A stretch of DNA of 64,000 bases from the NCBI GenBank assembly GCA_018340375.1, contig JAFFJZ010000003.1, forward strand, positions 23,002,001 to 23,066,000. Reading direction: 5' to 3'. The notes below the pieces were generated by a model. That model had not been told where the DNA came from. It saw nothing but the letters and a program-made list of their open reading frames with translations, and did no database searches. Each line of letters starts with the position of its first letter. Within the stretch, counting starts at the first letter, position 1. This DNA is from Gonatopus flavifemur. Lineage: Eukaryota; Arthropoda; Insecta; Hymenoptera; Dryinidae. The position numbers and the translations under genes were made by a program. Of the stretch, positions 45,691 to 57,688 are shown one piece after another.

Positions 45691-45841
45691 GATTCTAGAA
45701 GGAATTCGGAGTGATATCAACTGAATATTATTCACAGGTGTCTAACCTCTTTGAAACAATTGAAATCGGTTGTGACTATGAAACATTCATGAGAGCGAGA
45801 GTCATCTTTTCAAACCGGACCGAACTAATTTGTACTCCCAA
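44585..45841 (-). mobile_element. Near-complete mauritiana-type mariner
   Basis: 1257 bp. Terminal repeats TTGGGAGTACAAATTAATTC and, from the other side, TTGGGAGTACAAATTAGTTC, both continuing into GGTCCG. It is flanked by TA (44583-44584 and 45842-45843). Full transposase length is present on the minus strand with only two obvious lesions. It is inserted in a CAGTACTG-type repeat (the flanking CCAGTACTGG words join when it is removed). Confidence 0.95.
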
Positions 45842-46208
45842 TAGATTTGCCAGTACTGGCACCTCCGGCAACGGTTGTAAATTTTCACATGAGGAATTTT
45901 TATAATCCCACCGGAATTCTTCATCCCATATATTACCAAGTGGAATTCTTCATAAATTCGTATATCAAGAGATCCAGGGTGGTTTAGGATGATCGATTCA
46001 TTTCACTTTGAAAAATATAATAAATTCTTTCGCACCTCCGACATTTGGAATTACACAGATGAAACAAAAACATGGAAAGTATATTGTGTAAGTTACGAAG
46101 GAGTACTCTATATATGTGTTTGTTGGAAATGGATTGTTGAAATGATTACCAAGAGGAAATAACGTAAACCGTAGAATAAACCTCGCAGAAGATTCAAGGG
46201 TTTTCTCT

Positions 46209-46242
46209 TCTTATACTTCTTCTTCTTCTTCTTCTTCTTCTT
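46209..46242. repeat. CTT trinucleotide microsatellite
   Basis: About nine CTT/TTC units after a short interrupted start. Confidence 0.88.
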
Positions 46243-46873
46243 GTACACATCTGAGGAAAAGTGGCATATCGTTTGAGTAGATTAAATATATCTATGTATA
46301 TACCTGTAGACATATATCTTAAGTACACATTGGAATCGGAACGATTGAAGTCTAATGAAACTTTATGGAGAGAGAGAAATACAGAACTTCAATGGTCTGT
46401 CGTTTCAGCTGGAGGTAAAAGGTTTCCATGCGGGAACTGAAGGATTCGATGAGATGAAGTTCTCCGCTGGTTCAGAAAAACATGGAATACATACATGGAC
46501 CATATAATCAGAGAAAAAGAGGAAAAAAGGAGGACGATCTAAACGATACGTTGAGGTATCGAGATAAGAAGATGTTAGTAGATTTAGAAACTTATAAGAA
46601 TATCCTCTTCTCGATAGAAGAGGGCTCAGTTATCCTGCAATTTATACGGAACTCTTGATACGAGAGAGGGTAGAAAACGGTAATTAAAATCCTCTTTGAT
46701 TATAGGATTGTATTGGCTTTGACTAAGCTTTCAAAGGCACTACTCCAACATTTTTGACGGAATTGGTCCCGGGAATTTCGATCGTTATATCTTAAGTATG
46801 GGGAGGAAACGAAATTTTTTCCAATAAAGACAATTCTTCGTTTATTTTCCAGCATATTTTGACAAAATGCGAA

Positions 46874-46984
46874 TGTCGCTGGAGTTTGGATCGTTTATTG
46901 AAATGAATTATTAATCAAATAAAACAATATTCCGCAGTGAAGGATCAAAAATCTTGTAATACGCTCTTTGAACGATGTTTACAG
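46874..46984 (+). repeat. Dispersed 111-bp repeat, copy 1
   Basis: Matches 56293-56402 over its full length with scattered substitutions, including GCTGGAGTTTG, ATCGTTTATTG and AAAATCTTG blocks. A short inverted piece recurs at 57035-57058. Identity unknown. Confidence 0.75.
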
Positions 46985-49900
46985 TTCTGAGGAGTGCATT
47001 CAAACAGATACATAACCATGATTTATCAGATTTCATGAATTAGGGTTTCGATTCCGTTTCCATACACGGTTTAAACTTCGAGTACACAAATGCGAAGGGA
47101 AGATTCCGACCTACAGATCCAGTCCATTGATTTCAATCTTTAGAAGTATTATTGCTAATTTGTATAACTCAGCGAAATCCATTTCTATATATCAATATTT
47201 TTTGTTCTCTTGTTTGTTTTTAGTTTTTTCCATTACTTTTTATTTGGATTATTCCATTCAATTCCTTTTTATTCCCACTAATCGAATATATAACACGAAA
47301 AAAGAAAATAAATCATATTTCATGATATATTTGATGTCGTTGAAAGGATATCATCCCCTGTAATCCATTGAAACGAAACGGCTTGAACATCGTGTAATAA
47401 ATATGCTTCGGACTCGATCTTCTTCTGATACTTTTTTTCTAGAATTTGTTCGAGATGAGAATTCAGAATTCGCTCAACAAATCAAAATGAAAATTGAATC
47501 AACGAAGAGGGCATTCAAATACTCGAACATATCTCATTCAATTATATAATTTACGATAAAATTCTCTGCTGTATTTTTTGTTCGATAAAAACAATTATAA
47601 GTGAAAAAATAACGTCACATTTTGATTCATAGAAAAAAAAGGAGGCTAAAGAAACAGAAGAATGAAACATATCCTCATTGTTATGCTGAATAAATTACAA
47701 CAAAAGAGTCGGCAAAAGATATTTCTCAGGGAACAAAATAGAAAATACTGTGATGAATTCCTGTCATGTGCCACGGTAACTTGTAATTATTATTATTAAA
47801 TTTTAAAACCTTGACTAGAAATTCACTACTTTGTTTCTGGTTATAAAAGGATACTCTGTGCAAGAAGAAGGTTCACAAAAATAAAATGATCAAATGTGTA
47901 ATTAACTTTTCTGCCACTCTTGTTTTCGATGCAACTGGAGTTAAAAAAAGCGGGAGTAGATAAAACCAGATGAATCCACCGAGAAGAAACGATCGTGAAC
48001 GAAATGTGTTTTGCAGATAACATCTTCTTTCAACAATTTTTGTCAGTTCGGAACTTGGAGGGTTTTTTTGAAACAAAATGAAAAAGAAGACCGACATAGA
48101 CGTATAGGTTTCCAATTTCAATTTGATGGGTTCAATTTTACTGGGACACAGCCAATTAAATCCTGCAGTGGCTCTTCACATCAGAGATTAATTGGCTTCG
48201 ATTAGAAATTTCTAACCGCTGAACGCATGAGAATGAATGGGCAGATCCCACAAAATAATTATCGAATTTGGATTCTCCGGTCAGTTTTATATGAATGAAT
48301 AACAGTTTGGAATTTCCTACATTTGCTCCTATAAAAAGGAATGACAAATCTCCTGAAGACGAACATCGAACAAGTTCGTATGAGGGATTTTCAATTGAAA
48401 TGGTTGCTGCTGGTAATTTTTGACAGGTTTTCAATTGGATATTTTCAGAACTCGATCTTACAAGATAAAACAAGACAGTACCAGAATATGAATATTGAAT
48501 AAATTCCTTTCGGAATTATCAAATTTGATTGATTCTTCCACTTGAAGTTTCCTGGTGTCCATTTGAATATACGCGGAATCAAACGACAACGCGTTGAAAT
48601 GTATGATCAGAGAGAAGGACGATTTTCTCGGGCCGGCCCTGCATATGGATTGCATAGAATCACACAGTAATTTTTCCTAAAGGAATCAATATGGCCCTCT
48701 GATCCGTTGGTACACTTTGATACTCAGTGGAATATTTTCTCCTCGCAGATTGCAACACTTTCGAATTTTTCAATCCAGAATTCCTCAAAAAATCTGTTCG
48801 CAATAATAAGAGAATATTTTCTGATATTCTCTAGTATTATATAATAGAAAGAGATATTCTCTGATGAATAAGAGTCAACAGGAATAAATAAGATGAATCT
48901 TTTAAATGGGACTAGTTTGAACATATTTTTGAATAAAAAGCGTGAAGTAATGTATTTATACGAGAGGATGAATGTACGAAAAGATTTGAAACCGTGTTCT
49001 TGAAAAGAGTTTTAGTCATAATTTTACCGTACTTTTTGACACAGTTTGGGGTGAATATATTCCAAGGAAGGTGTGAACTCGAATGTACTTGCAGTTACAT
49101 TCCATGCATATATGATCAAAGTTAATTTATAAAATACCTCTCTCCAAAGTAAGTGGATTCTTCATCAAGAAATAATATTACACAACTACGAATTCATGAA
49201 TTTCAATTCTGCATATACACGTGATGAAATTAATTATATATTTTTCATTGAATTGCAGAGATGTTTTCGTGTATTAATTCACGTTATTCTCACAGGTTTG
49301 GAGAAGAAATTTGCAATCCACCGATGAGCAAGCTAGAATGAAGTCAGTTGGAACATGATTAACAATGAAGTGAGTATAATTGAATTATTGGTAATCTTCC
49401 AACACCTTTCCAAAACATTTGATTTCTAGATGAAAATCGTTTACCGGAGTGAAAACATTCTTACACGGAGATCGAAGACTACACGGTACGGAACGATGCT
49501 AGATAAAAGAAAATTCCCACGTTTGCAATGCACATTAATCATTAGAGAAGGAGTTCCGTATCCTCTTTGTGCTACCTGACGTAACGAGGAGATGTTCCAC
49601 GTAAAACAGCTTCTAATCTATCAAACTCGAGATTAGATTTTACTTACGTGAAATCTCATAGTACATTCATCAATTTCATCGATACAATATTTTTTCCTCA
49701 CGATATTTTCAGATTTCTTCAATAATTTTTCCAACATTTATCGATCAGTTGTTTCTTTGAAGCCTGTGCTCTGTATAGACTTGCCTTATAATTCATTTGG
49801 CGAATAACCAAGCAGGGATTCGAATGACGAAGAATCAAGATCATCGAAATAAAATATCGAGCAAAGGAGAAATTCAAATTATACAGAGTTCATGTTCCTC

Positions 49901-52054
49901 CTAATGTTGTGATGTACAAAAGCACATAGGTATACGTTGACTGATTTGTGAGAGCAACTAATCATAGTCGTATGATTAAAAGGGGAGATATATGCGAGTA
50001 TGTAACCAGAGTACAGTTAGCAAGTACGACTAGAGGAAGAGCAAATATTTGATGACAGAGAGGGAATTAATGCACCAAGTGTAAAAGTTAACATGAAAAG
50101 ACATCGTAGAATGGCAGCTAGAACGATAATTGAATGAGAAGATGAATTATGTGGATTTAATGAAATTTCTCATCAAATGAATTCGTTTTCAATGATTTAT
50201 GGCTCATTACTCGTTCTCCAGGTTTTCAAAAAAAACATCATCTCTTTGATGAATGCTTTATTTAGAACTTTTAAGAAAGTTTCAAACTTTTTTTTCGTTG
50301 TTGTTATTGTTGTTGGCGTTCTGAAAACATTCATCTTTCTTTTTATCTCCCGCTTCATTTGTCTTCTCAAGTTGAGGAAAAATATGGAACAAACAAACGA
50401 AGAATGAAGTGAAAATGAATGGGACTTTGCCAAGAGCAATTCGCTGCGACTTTATGGTAAAAAAGACGTTGGACAATCCTGTTTGTGTATGGTCGATGAA
50501 CGATCTTCGAAGCAGGGAGTAAAGCATGTTATCGTCAATAATAGTAACAGCTAATGCAGTTCCTGCACGTATCCCCCAACGCGATTAATGAAATTATATA
50601 TATTCATTTTTTTACCTCCAATCCAAAGTGTGATCAAGATATGAGCACACTTTATGCATTTTTTCATCAGTTCAAAAGGAAAATGATGAAGAAATCACGA
50701 AGGGAAGGAATGGAATACGAAAAACCTGATGTACGATGGAAGAAATGAAGTTAAAGCGAGGGGATGATGCGGAGAGGAATGGATTAAAGATAGATCTGTG
50801 AGTTGTGGTGAAATTCGGAGAAAAGATCAAGCGTTATGGAAAATAATTGAGGACGATAAGTTGGGTGGAAATGTGGTATGAAAACGAAAATGAAGGCCGT
50901 AGAGTGAATTGCAAAGAGAAACGGAAACAGAGGAAGGAAGGGATGAAGGATAAAGAGGAAATGTGGGGAATGATTGTGATGGAGGAAGTGAAATGAAAAT
51001 GAAACGGCATTCACAATTCTAAGCGTTGCCTTTGCCCAATTCGAGTTGAAATTGACTGGAGGAAACCTTGTCATCCCAAGTTCTTTCTTTAGAAGGTTTC
51101 AACAATGATCCATCGACACCTAGATGAAATCTTGAGGTCCTCACATCAAATGCATACAAAAGATCATAGTCCGAATGAGAAGTATTTCAAGCTTCATTAT
51201 CTTCAAACTAGTTATTCTTTGATCAAAATCTTCTTGAATCTTCGAGAATAGACCTTCTACTGTGAGGAGAATGTAAAATTCCGAAAAAATATATATGAGA
51301 TAATTCTTTCAAAAGATCGTTTGAAATTACTATTATTCATCTCCCTGTTTGAAGAATGTCATTGAATCAATCGGTTTAATGAGATTCTTCAAGTAGGGCT
51401 GTACACGGTTCCTCGGTTTTTATGTTTTTCTTTCGATTGCATCAGTTTGCAAATCCTCCTAGCTTGAAAACAAAGAGAAAGAGTTAGCGAAGGATGAAAT
51501 TTCTGTGCAGTTTAACCAAAAGTTCACCTTTATACTGTAATTCTAAAAAAACATCATCAATAAAAATACCTAAACTTGCAATACGACTCTTTAGACTGAT
51601 TTTGCTCGGATTGATGAAAATCGCGGACGAAATGAAACTTGAATGAGATATACTCCTGGATTCCTTCTCTAACAAACATCTCGTTCGAGTCTCATCTCGT
51701 TCTCAATATTCTCCAATCAAGACGAAATTAGTCTAAAACTCAAATAGGAGGACGTACATTGAAGGAAATATTACTCACTGCTACTAAAAACATATGGACA
51801 ACTGTTTTTGCAGTCATCTGTGCATTTTTTGTGGAATATTAGGTTCTCTTTTATTGAATAACGCATACGACTTCTTACCTTGAAGCACTTCAACTATCAA
51901 CTATGAGAGCATTGATGTATAACAAATAGTTTCTTCCCTGATGAAAATAAAAATTTCAAGAAGTGGGAAATGGAACGAATAAAACGTCAACATTTTTCAA
52001 TTTCCACCTAAATTGCGCGTGGATGGCTTTTTGGTTATGTTTCAAGGATCGCTA

Positions 52055-52172
52055 TTCGACTAGAAATTCAATCGAATTGACCGGCATTTGATTGAGACCC
52101 GATCAGGTCCTGATCGAGTCCTAATCAAATGCTGGGTCAACCCGATCAGATGTGACTGAATTTCCAATCGGG
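52055..52172. mobile_element. CCC...GGG element with a GATCAGGTCCTGATC core
   Basis: The left end TTCGACTAGAAATTCAATC (two C-to-T changes) mirrors the right end, inverted CCCGATTGGAAATTCAGTC. It is flanked by ta on both sides (52053-52054 and 52173-52174). It contains an almost perfect palindrome of about 49 bp (52084-52132) centred on GATCAGGTCCTGATC. Confidence 0.75.
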
Positions 52173-53053
52173 TATTATACGGTTTATTTTTATCAGGGAC
52201 AAAATGGAACCGGGACTCGGGCAAAAATGAAGACCCGGAGTACCACCAATTACGCTCATGGAAAGGAGAAGTCTGGCAAAGAATGAGCTCCACAAGTACA
52301 AAGTCTATTGAAGAAAGATCTAGTGCCTGAAGATAAATTAGCTACCACTTGGAGTCAATCTAACTGTGCCAGTGCTTGAGTGCGGGAATAGTTGGATGGA
52401 CCAAATGTGAGATAATGAAAAGGGAGATGTGATATTGATTCACAAAAACTCCTCATTCCCATGAAAATGATTAGTTTCAACGTATAATTGCGTGTTTCTG
52501 CGCGATTGCTCACCCTAACTCTGGAACAATCTGTAATGGAAGTAAAACGTGGAAGTGTGTAAATGTGCATAATAATGAAGAATTTCACAGTATAACTACT
52601 TCACATTGTTGAACTTTCCGAAAGTCGACCATGGAATTTTGCTATTCACTTTCCGAAATCCATCAATTTCTTCTATTGTATCAATTTTTGTGAAAAAGAG
52701 CCACGAAAATACGAGCCGTGCTACACGGAAAAAATTAAATTGTACATTTTTCTGCACAGCACAACAAATGGTCCCAATAAACATGAACATCTTCAAGGTA
52801 TCCTCAAGATATCTTTTGACAGACATCTATAAAACATATCAAAAAGATTTCTTTCAGATGTCTTGCCAAATGTATCTTCAAGATCAGCAGTTTTAAGGTT
52901 ATATACGCGTGATGATATGAATCACACTTCAAATGTCACAATCGAATATTGCAAAGAAAATGAATTCGTTCATGATTTCAAAGCTTGAATAACCCATGTA
53001 AATACCAATAAATTTGAAGTTCTGCAGAAAGTACGGTTTTGTAGGAGAGACCG
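52173..53053. other. Gene-free stretch with AAGATATCTT fragment
   Basis: From about 52770 CCCAATAAACATGAACATC and TCAAGATATCTTTTG words resemble the left side of 54598-55139; no right end is seen. The remainder is AT-rich and featureless. Confidence 0.4.
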
Positions 53054-53297
53054 CCCTGTCACGGTTCGCCGTGGATTCCAGCTCCGAAATTTACCTGCGT
53101 TTCCAGCTGGGATTTCTCATTTCCAGGTGGAATCTTAACTGGGATTCCTATTCCCAGGTGGAATCCCAGTTGGAATTGGAAATCCCACATGGAATCCACT
53201 TGGGATCCTGGATTCCAGGTGGAACCTTAGCTGGCAACGCAGGTAAATTTCGGATCTGGAATCCACGTGGACTCCCAGCTGGATTTTTATAACAGGG
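53054..53297. mobile_element. CCC...GGG fold-back element with GGATTCCAG words
   Basis: Left CCCTGTCACGG; right inverted CCCTGTTATAAAAATCC. It is flanked by cg on both sides (53052-53053 and 53298-53299). Arms share TCCGAAATTTACCTGCGTT in mirrored orientation, and the interior repeats GGTGGAATCC, CAGCTGGGA and TGGGATTCC words. Confidence 0.88.
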
Positions 53298-54360
53298 CGG
53301 GGTTGAAAGATAACAGATGAGTTGTAACACAGACTACGAGTTTCATATTTTCCAACGAATGAGGTTCACTCTTAATGAAATAATTATTTAGTCGCTGAAA
53401 GAGTATTTTATAAAGCGCACACATAAACTGATACGAAATACTACGGTGATAGACCGAGTTACAAATTCAGTACTGTTACAACCCACACTGAAAAAAAAGC
53501 AACATGGTCACAGAAACAATGCTCGCATATTTCCACCAGTGAATACATCTCCATTATCTCTGCTTCAGGTTCACAAGATTTATGATTGGCAAAAAGGATA
53601 AGAAGAATACATTTCTTGATTTTGGAAAAGCCATCGTTGGTAATAAGTACCACTGCGGGCTATATGAACAGGTTGGAAAGTGGCGTTGTGGAAATAGGAC
53701 AAGATATAACAAAAAGAGTTTCATTACCTTGGTTGGAAATGCGCGAAACGAGGAGAGAAGAACGATTCTTTTGCATTTTTCCACAACACCTCGATCAAAC
53801 TTTTCATCTAAAAACATGCATCTTCACTGTCCATATAGAAACATGGATGGAAAGTCCTAAAACGTGAATTCAATACAATACAAAAACTAATTTCCCGCGA
53901 TTTGGTTTCTATATAGGATATTCTCAAATATATTTGTGTCATTTCGAGATTTAGTAATGTATTCTGAAATATTCTGTACATCACATATCATCAGTTTTTG
54001 TGTACTATTATTGAAGATTATTTTGTGCGAAATCAACGATCTATACTTCAAATCCAACATTCCTGAAACATAAATTGATGATACAGAATCCGCAAATCGT
54101 ACGTCGTGAATGATATGGCTGGAAGCGACTACGCTTCGCTTCGAAAAGTAACTGAAAGTCAATTTTTTTCCATTGTCGTCTCGAAGGTTGATATCTGAAA
54201 TGCGAGTGGGTACTTCTTTCCATCTTTCTGTGCAAACTTTTCAATACAATATTGTGAAATTTTGAATCGAAGAAAGGGTTCGAAATCATAGTCGGAGATT
54301 GGAATATCCAAAGATATATACGTTTACAATTTTTTCTCGAATATCGTTTCTAAATATAGG
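53298..54360. other. Gene-free stretch
   Basis: A possible left MITE end CACTGAAAAAAAAGC near 53492 lacks a partner. Two overlapping 92-93-codon plus-strand frames at 53582-53867 match nothing. No gene supported. Confidence 0.4.
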
Positions 54361-54597
54361 GGAGAAGGTCCAAATTTCGACTATCACTTTCTTACTCACT
54401 TCTAACTACTGAACTGTAAGCATACAATTCGTGGTAATAATATACATGCATAGCTGGAAGGGTTATACATCGAAACTTTACCTCAATTAAATATTATAAA
54501 ATTGAAAAATTCTCCCTTGTGCATTGGTTTTTGCAAAAGTTGTGATAATTGTTGATTTTGAAACTGTGGTCCAAATTTCGACTACCAGCTTCAAGAT

Positions 54598-55139
54598 CCC
54601 AACAAACAAAAAGATATCTGTTAGTATATAAAAGATGTCTTGAAAGTATGGAAGATGTCTTATGCAACAAATTCCAAAAAGTTTTGGATATCTTAAAAAC
54701 GTCTTGCAAAATATATGTTTTAGACACGCTATTGAAGATATGTTTTAGATGCCTTCAAGATCTCTTTTTGGGATCATTAAGACATCCCGGACAGCACAAA
54801 AGGATCACTAATGAGTTCTGAAAGAGGAACACAGCGTGACTGGTGCCCTTCTTATTCGGACAATTTTTAAGATGTGTAACAGATATCATTTAGAAACTCT
54901 GTTGAAAGGTCTTGCAGACTATGCTGATGCGATATCAAAAAGAAGTCCTCAGAAATACCTTAAAAACATGTTTCTAACACTTCTTGAAGATGTCTAAAAT
55001 ATATCATTTTGATACATCATCAAGACATCTCTTTTGTAACGTCCTTTAGATATCTAAAAGACATCTTTTCGATGTATTTGAAAGATATCGTCCTTAAAAT
55101 ATGTTGTAGACGTCTTCAAGACCTTCGGTGTTTGTTGGG
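54598..55139. mobile_element. CCC...GGG element with AAGATATCTT/AAGACATCTT words
   Basis: Left CCCAACAAACAAAAAGATATC; right inverted CCCAACAAACACCGAAGG. It is flanked by at on both sides (54596-54597 and 55140-55141). The interior is a dense array of GATGTCTT, AAGATATCTT and AAGACATC words. At 54786 a second left-end-like sequence CCCGGACAGCACAAAAGG, also preceded by at, suggests a nested remnant. Confidence 0.83.
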
Positions 55140-55919
55140 ATATCAGGAGATGAAAACAAACGAAGAAAATAATAATATTTCACTGTATTATAACATACAA
55201 TAATATTATAAAAACAATATTTCCAGGTAATTTCTATTCGCACATTACTTAGATTTCTAAGAGAAAAAGTTGAGAATTCATCGTTTATTCACGAAAATTC
55301 ACCATCACTACTACTCACTACTACTACCACTACTTACTTGGTAGTCTTCACCAAAATATCATCAACCTGATTTACCTAATTTTTTTTTTTTTGGTATTTG
55401 GTGATATTTACTTGAAACCACTAGCGGCAATCGGAATTTAGACCACTGCGTGGTGGAATTTTTGAAGTTACGTACGTTCTAGGACGAGAGGCAATGGATT
55501 TTAAGAGCCCAAAACATATAACACGATGCTCCAACAGCCTCATAGCTAATAATAAATCACTGAGAGTAAAAAAAAATCAAGAAGACGTACCTGAAAAAGT
55601 TTTGAAATGACCGAAAATGAAGTTTTGATTCGTACACTATCATAATGGAGCAAGTAGAACTGTGGTTTTCACAAAACAATCACAACGTAATGGAGTGCTG
55701 TTTCCTGTTTTTCTCGCATGGAGGTGTTGTTCCGCAGTATTTTAAATCCCAGTAAACATTTTCCCCCTCCACATTTCAAACATTAATTATGTTCTCTAAC
55801 TGCTAACGGGAAGTTCTCTAATGTGTCGATTTCGGAAATCTCTTTGATGCCTTTCTCAAGTGATCTGGAAGTTATCAGAATGTGATCCAAGTCAACTTTC
55901 TGATAACTTCACGGTGAAA
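55140..55919. other. Gene-free gap
   Basis: A short ACTACT-type run lies at about 55310-55337. Otherwise AT-rich without assignable features. Confidence 0.4.
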
Positions 55920-56181
55920 AATAATGAGCTATTATTTAGCTGTCACAGCTACTCATTTAGCGGTAGCAGCAAGAAATGTAGCTGCTGTAGCGTAAATTCA
56001 ACAGCTAAATTGATTTGGTTGTTCAAATATCAACCGCACTAAACCTGTGCAGTTACAGCTACGGTTTCTTACCGAGGCAGCTAAAAAATAGCTACAGCCG
56101 CAATTATTTCAGCTACAGCGGTTAAAAAAAAGGGTGCTGAAACAGTGAGTAGCAGCCACAGCTATTTCCTATTCTTCTGTG
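55920..56181. mobile_element. AGC-rich element, copy 1
   Basis: Starts CACGGTGAAAAATAATGAGC and ends TATTCTTCTGTG (inverted CACAGAAGAATAGG). It is full of AGCTGTCACAGCTA, GTAGCAGC and CAGCTACAG words. Homologous throughout to 56533-56832 as a direct repeat. No clear target duplication. Confidence 0.75.
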
Positions 56182-56292
56182 AAGGACAAAAAAGTAGGCG
56201 GTTGCTAAGCAACCGAGAGAGTAAGATAATTTTCACGAGCGGGCCATGTGAATAAGACTAGATATTTCAAATACATTGAGATCAATTCGGGA

Positions 56293-56402
56293 TGTTGCTG
56301 GAGTTTGAATCGTTTATTGGAACGAATTGGTAATCAAATAACGAAATACTCAGCTGTGAAAGACCCAAAATCTTGCGGCACATTCTTTGATCGATGTTTT
56401 CA
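56293..56402 (+). repeat. Dispersed 111-bp repeat, copy 2
   Basis: Matches 46874-46984. It sits between the two AGC-rich copies; a short inverted piece lies at 57035-57058. Confidence 0.75.
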
Positions 56403-56532
56403 CTCGCTAAAAAATTACAAAGAATTTTAATTTTCCTTTCGTATCTATCCACGATTCAAACTTCAAGAATATTATTCCAGACCTGATTGAATATCCTACA
56501 AGATCTTCTGGATGCATGTTAGACACAAACTG

Positions 56533-56832
56533 TACGGAAAAACATAATGAGCGATTATTTGGATAGCTGAAAATTAGCTCCAGCAGCTATGTTTTAGCTG
56601 TCACAGCTACTCATTCAGCGTTAGCAGCAAGAAATCTAGCTGCCATAGCGAAAATTCAATAGCTAAATTATTTGGTTGTCCAAATATCAACCACTAAACC
56701 TATGCAGTTACAGCTGCGGTTTCTTACTGAGGCAGCTAAAAAATACCAAAGCTGTAATTATTTTAGCCACAACGGTTGAAAAAGGGTGCTAAAAAAGTGA
56801 GTAGCAGCCACAGCTATTTCCTTCATTCCGTG
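56533..56832. mobile_element. AGC-rich element, copy 2
   Basis: Direct repeat of 55920-56181 with extra AGCTCCAGCAGC near the left. Begins TACGGAAAAACATAATGAGC and ends TTCATTCCGTG (inverted CACGGAATGAAGG). Palindromic AGCTGTCACAGCT words throughout. Confidence 0.75.
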
Positions 56833-57119
56833 TTCCAAACCCCATGAAAAAGACATCGAAAAGATTTCCGAAATCGACGAATTAGAGAATCCTGCTAAAC
56901 TCGATTTCTTGCTAGTTGAATTTTAGACCCAAGTCGAAATTTGAACCATCTCCTCTACGAATACATATCTTGAAACCAACTCTGCGATGATAGCGTTCAT
57001 AACACTCTACAATTTTTCATCCTCAGTTCAAATTTCGTTCCAATAAACGATTCGGATCCCCGATACCACTCTGGTAGCATCAGGATGTTGTGTATATACT
57101 ATGCACGTTGATAGTACAT

Positions 57120-57272
57120 CCCTAGTAGAAATGGTCTAGTCATTCATGAGTTTGTTACACTTGCACTAACGAAAAACTAGAGACTGGTAAGTGCCTGGTA
57201 AGTATTTAGCGAGTTGGCTAGTTTTTTGCTAGTGCAAGCGTTACAAACTCGTGAATGACTATTCTACTGAGG
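57120..57272. mobile_element. CCC...GGG fold-back element, 153 bp
   Basis: Left CCCTAGTAGAAATGGTC; right inverted CCTCAGTAGAATAGTC. It is flanked by at on both sides (57118-57119 and 57273-57274). The arms share GTCATTCATGAGTTTGT and CTTGCACTA blocks over about 50 bp and the loop holds GGTAAGT words. Confidence 0.85.
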
Positions 57273-57347
57273 ATATACAACGTTTGGTTGGTACTTGGGT
57301 GCATACGATCTTTATAGGCGCATATTTGTTGTACCATTATGGTACCA

Positions 57348-57675
57348 AGCCAGGACGCATGGGCTAATGTCGCCTGCTTTGCGGAGTCGGTCCTGCGACG
57401 GAAGAAGAGGGTCTTCGATGCAAGAGGCAGTAGGGGAGGCGGAAGGGTCACGTGAAACGTGGCCCGAAATCCAGGGCATCCCCCCCGAAGTAATGTGTTG
57501 AACAGTTCCCAGGGGGGGGGGGGCGTCAAATGCCTGTCAAGAGGGGATTTTAGTGGGTATACTGCGATCGGCAACTGTCATCTCCAGCCACAGCAGGAGT
57601 CCCACACACCGGGGAGCAATTCAGCTTCCTGACGGTGCATAAAGGATTTCCCCCTCTATTTAAAAAAAAAAAAAA
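57348..57675 (+). mobile_element. 5'-truncated non-LTR retrotransposon 3' end, R1-like
   Basis: A GC-rich segment ending in about 15 A residues and bounded by a 13-bp target duplication, CATTATGGTACCA, at 57335-57347 and 57676-57688. The long duplication, poly(A) tail and missing 5' part are diagnostic of target-primed reverse transcription. The residual frame (AWANVACFAESVLRRK-like in one frame) and the 3' UTR (TTTAGTGGGTATACTGCGATCGGC) resemble R1-clade elements, but clade placement is from memory. A run of about 13 G lies inside. No reverse transcriptase remains. Confidence 0.88.
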
Positions 57676-57688
57676 ACATTATGGTACC

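Larger units (their letters stand above)
43498..45894. mobile_element. Degenerate GGTACTG/CAGTACTG element region with two insertions
   Basis: Starts CCCATGTGGGAATAG with GGTACTGGC and CCAGTATCG words. Right-end-like sequences occur at 44219-44239 (inverted CCTATGTAGAAATTCAC) and 45875-45894 (inverted CCTCATGTGAAAATTTAC). CAGTACTGG words flank both later insertions (44397-44523 and 44585-45841). It may be one element or two adjacent copies; no matching dinucleotide duplication decides this. Confidence 0.5.
45895..52054. other. Long gene-free stretch
   Basis: About 6 kb of AT-rich DNA. Features seen are a CTT run (46209-46242), a 111-bp repeat shared with 56293-56402 (46874-46984), and purine-rich tracts at 46360-46700 and 50660-51000. 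The longest frames (96-105 codons) match nothing I know. I see no exon, tRNA or promoter that I can defend. Confidence 0.4.
54361..56956. mobile_element. Candidate 2.6-kb composite element with GGTCCAAATTTCGAC ends
   Basis: GGAGAAGGTCCAAATTTCGA at the left recurs inverted at 56932-56956 (AGGAGATGGTTCAAATTTCG). A third partial copy is at 54569-54584. Between the ends lie 54598-55139, two AGC-rich elements and the 111-bp repeat. No transposase and no clear target duplication, so the outer boundaries are tentative. Confidence 0.4.

Noticed and set aside
53582..53867. Two overlapping 92-93-codon plus-strand frames
   Set aside because: Lengths are within chance for this composition, and there is no family similarity.
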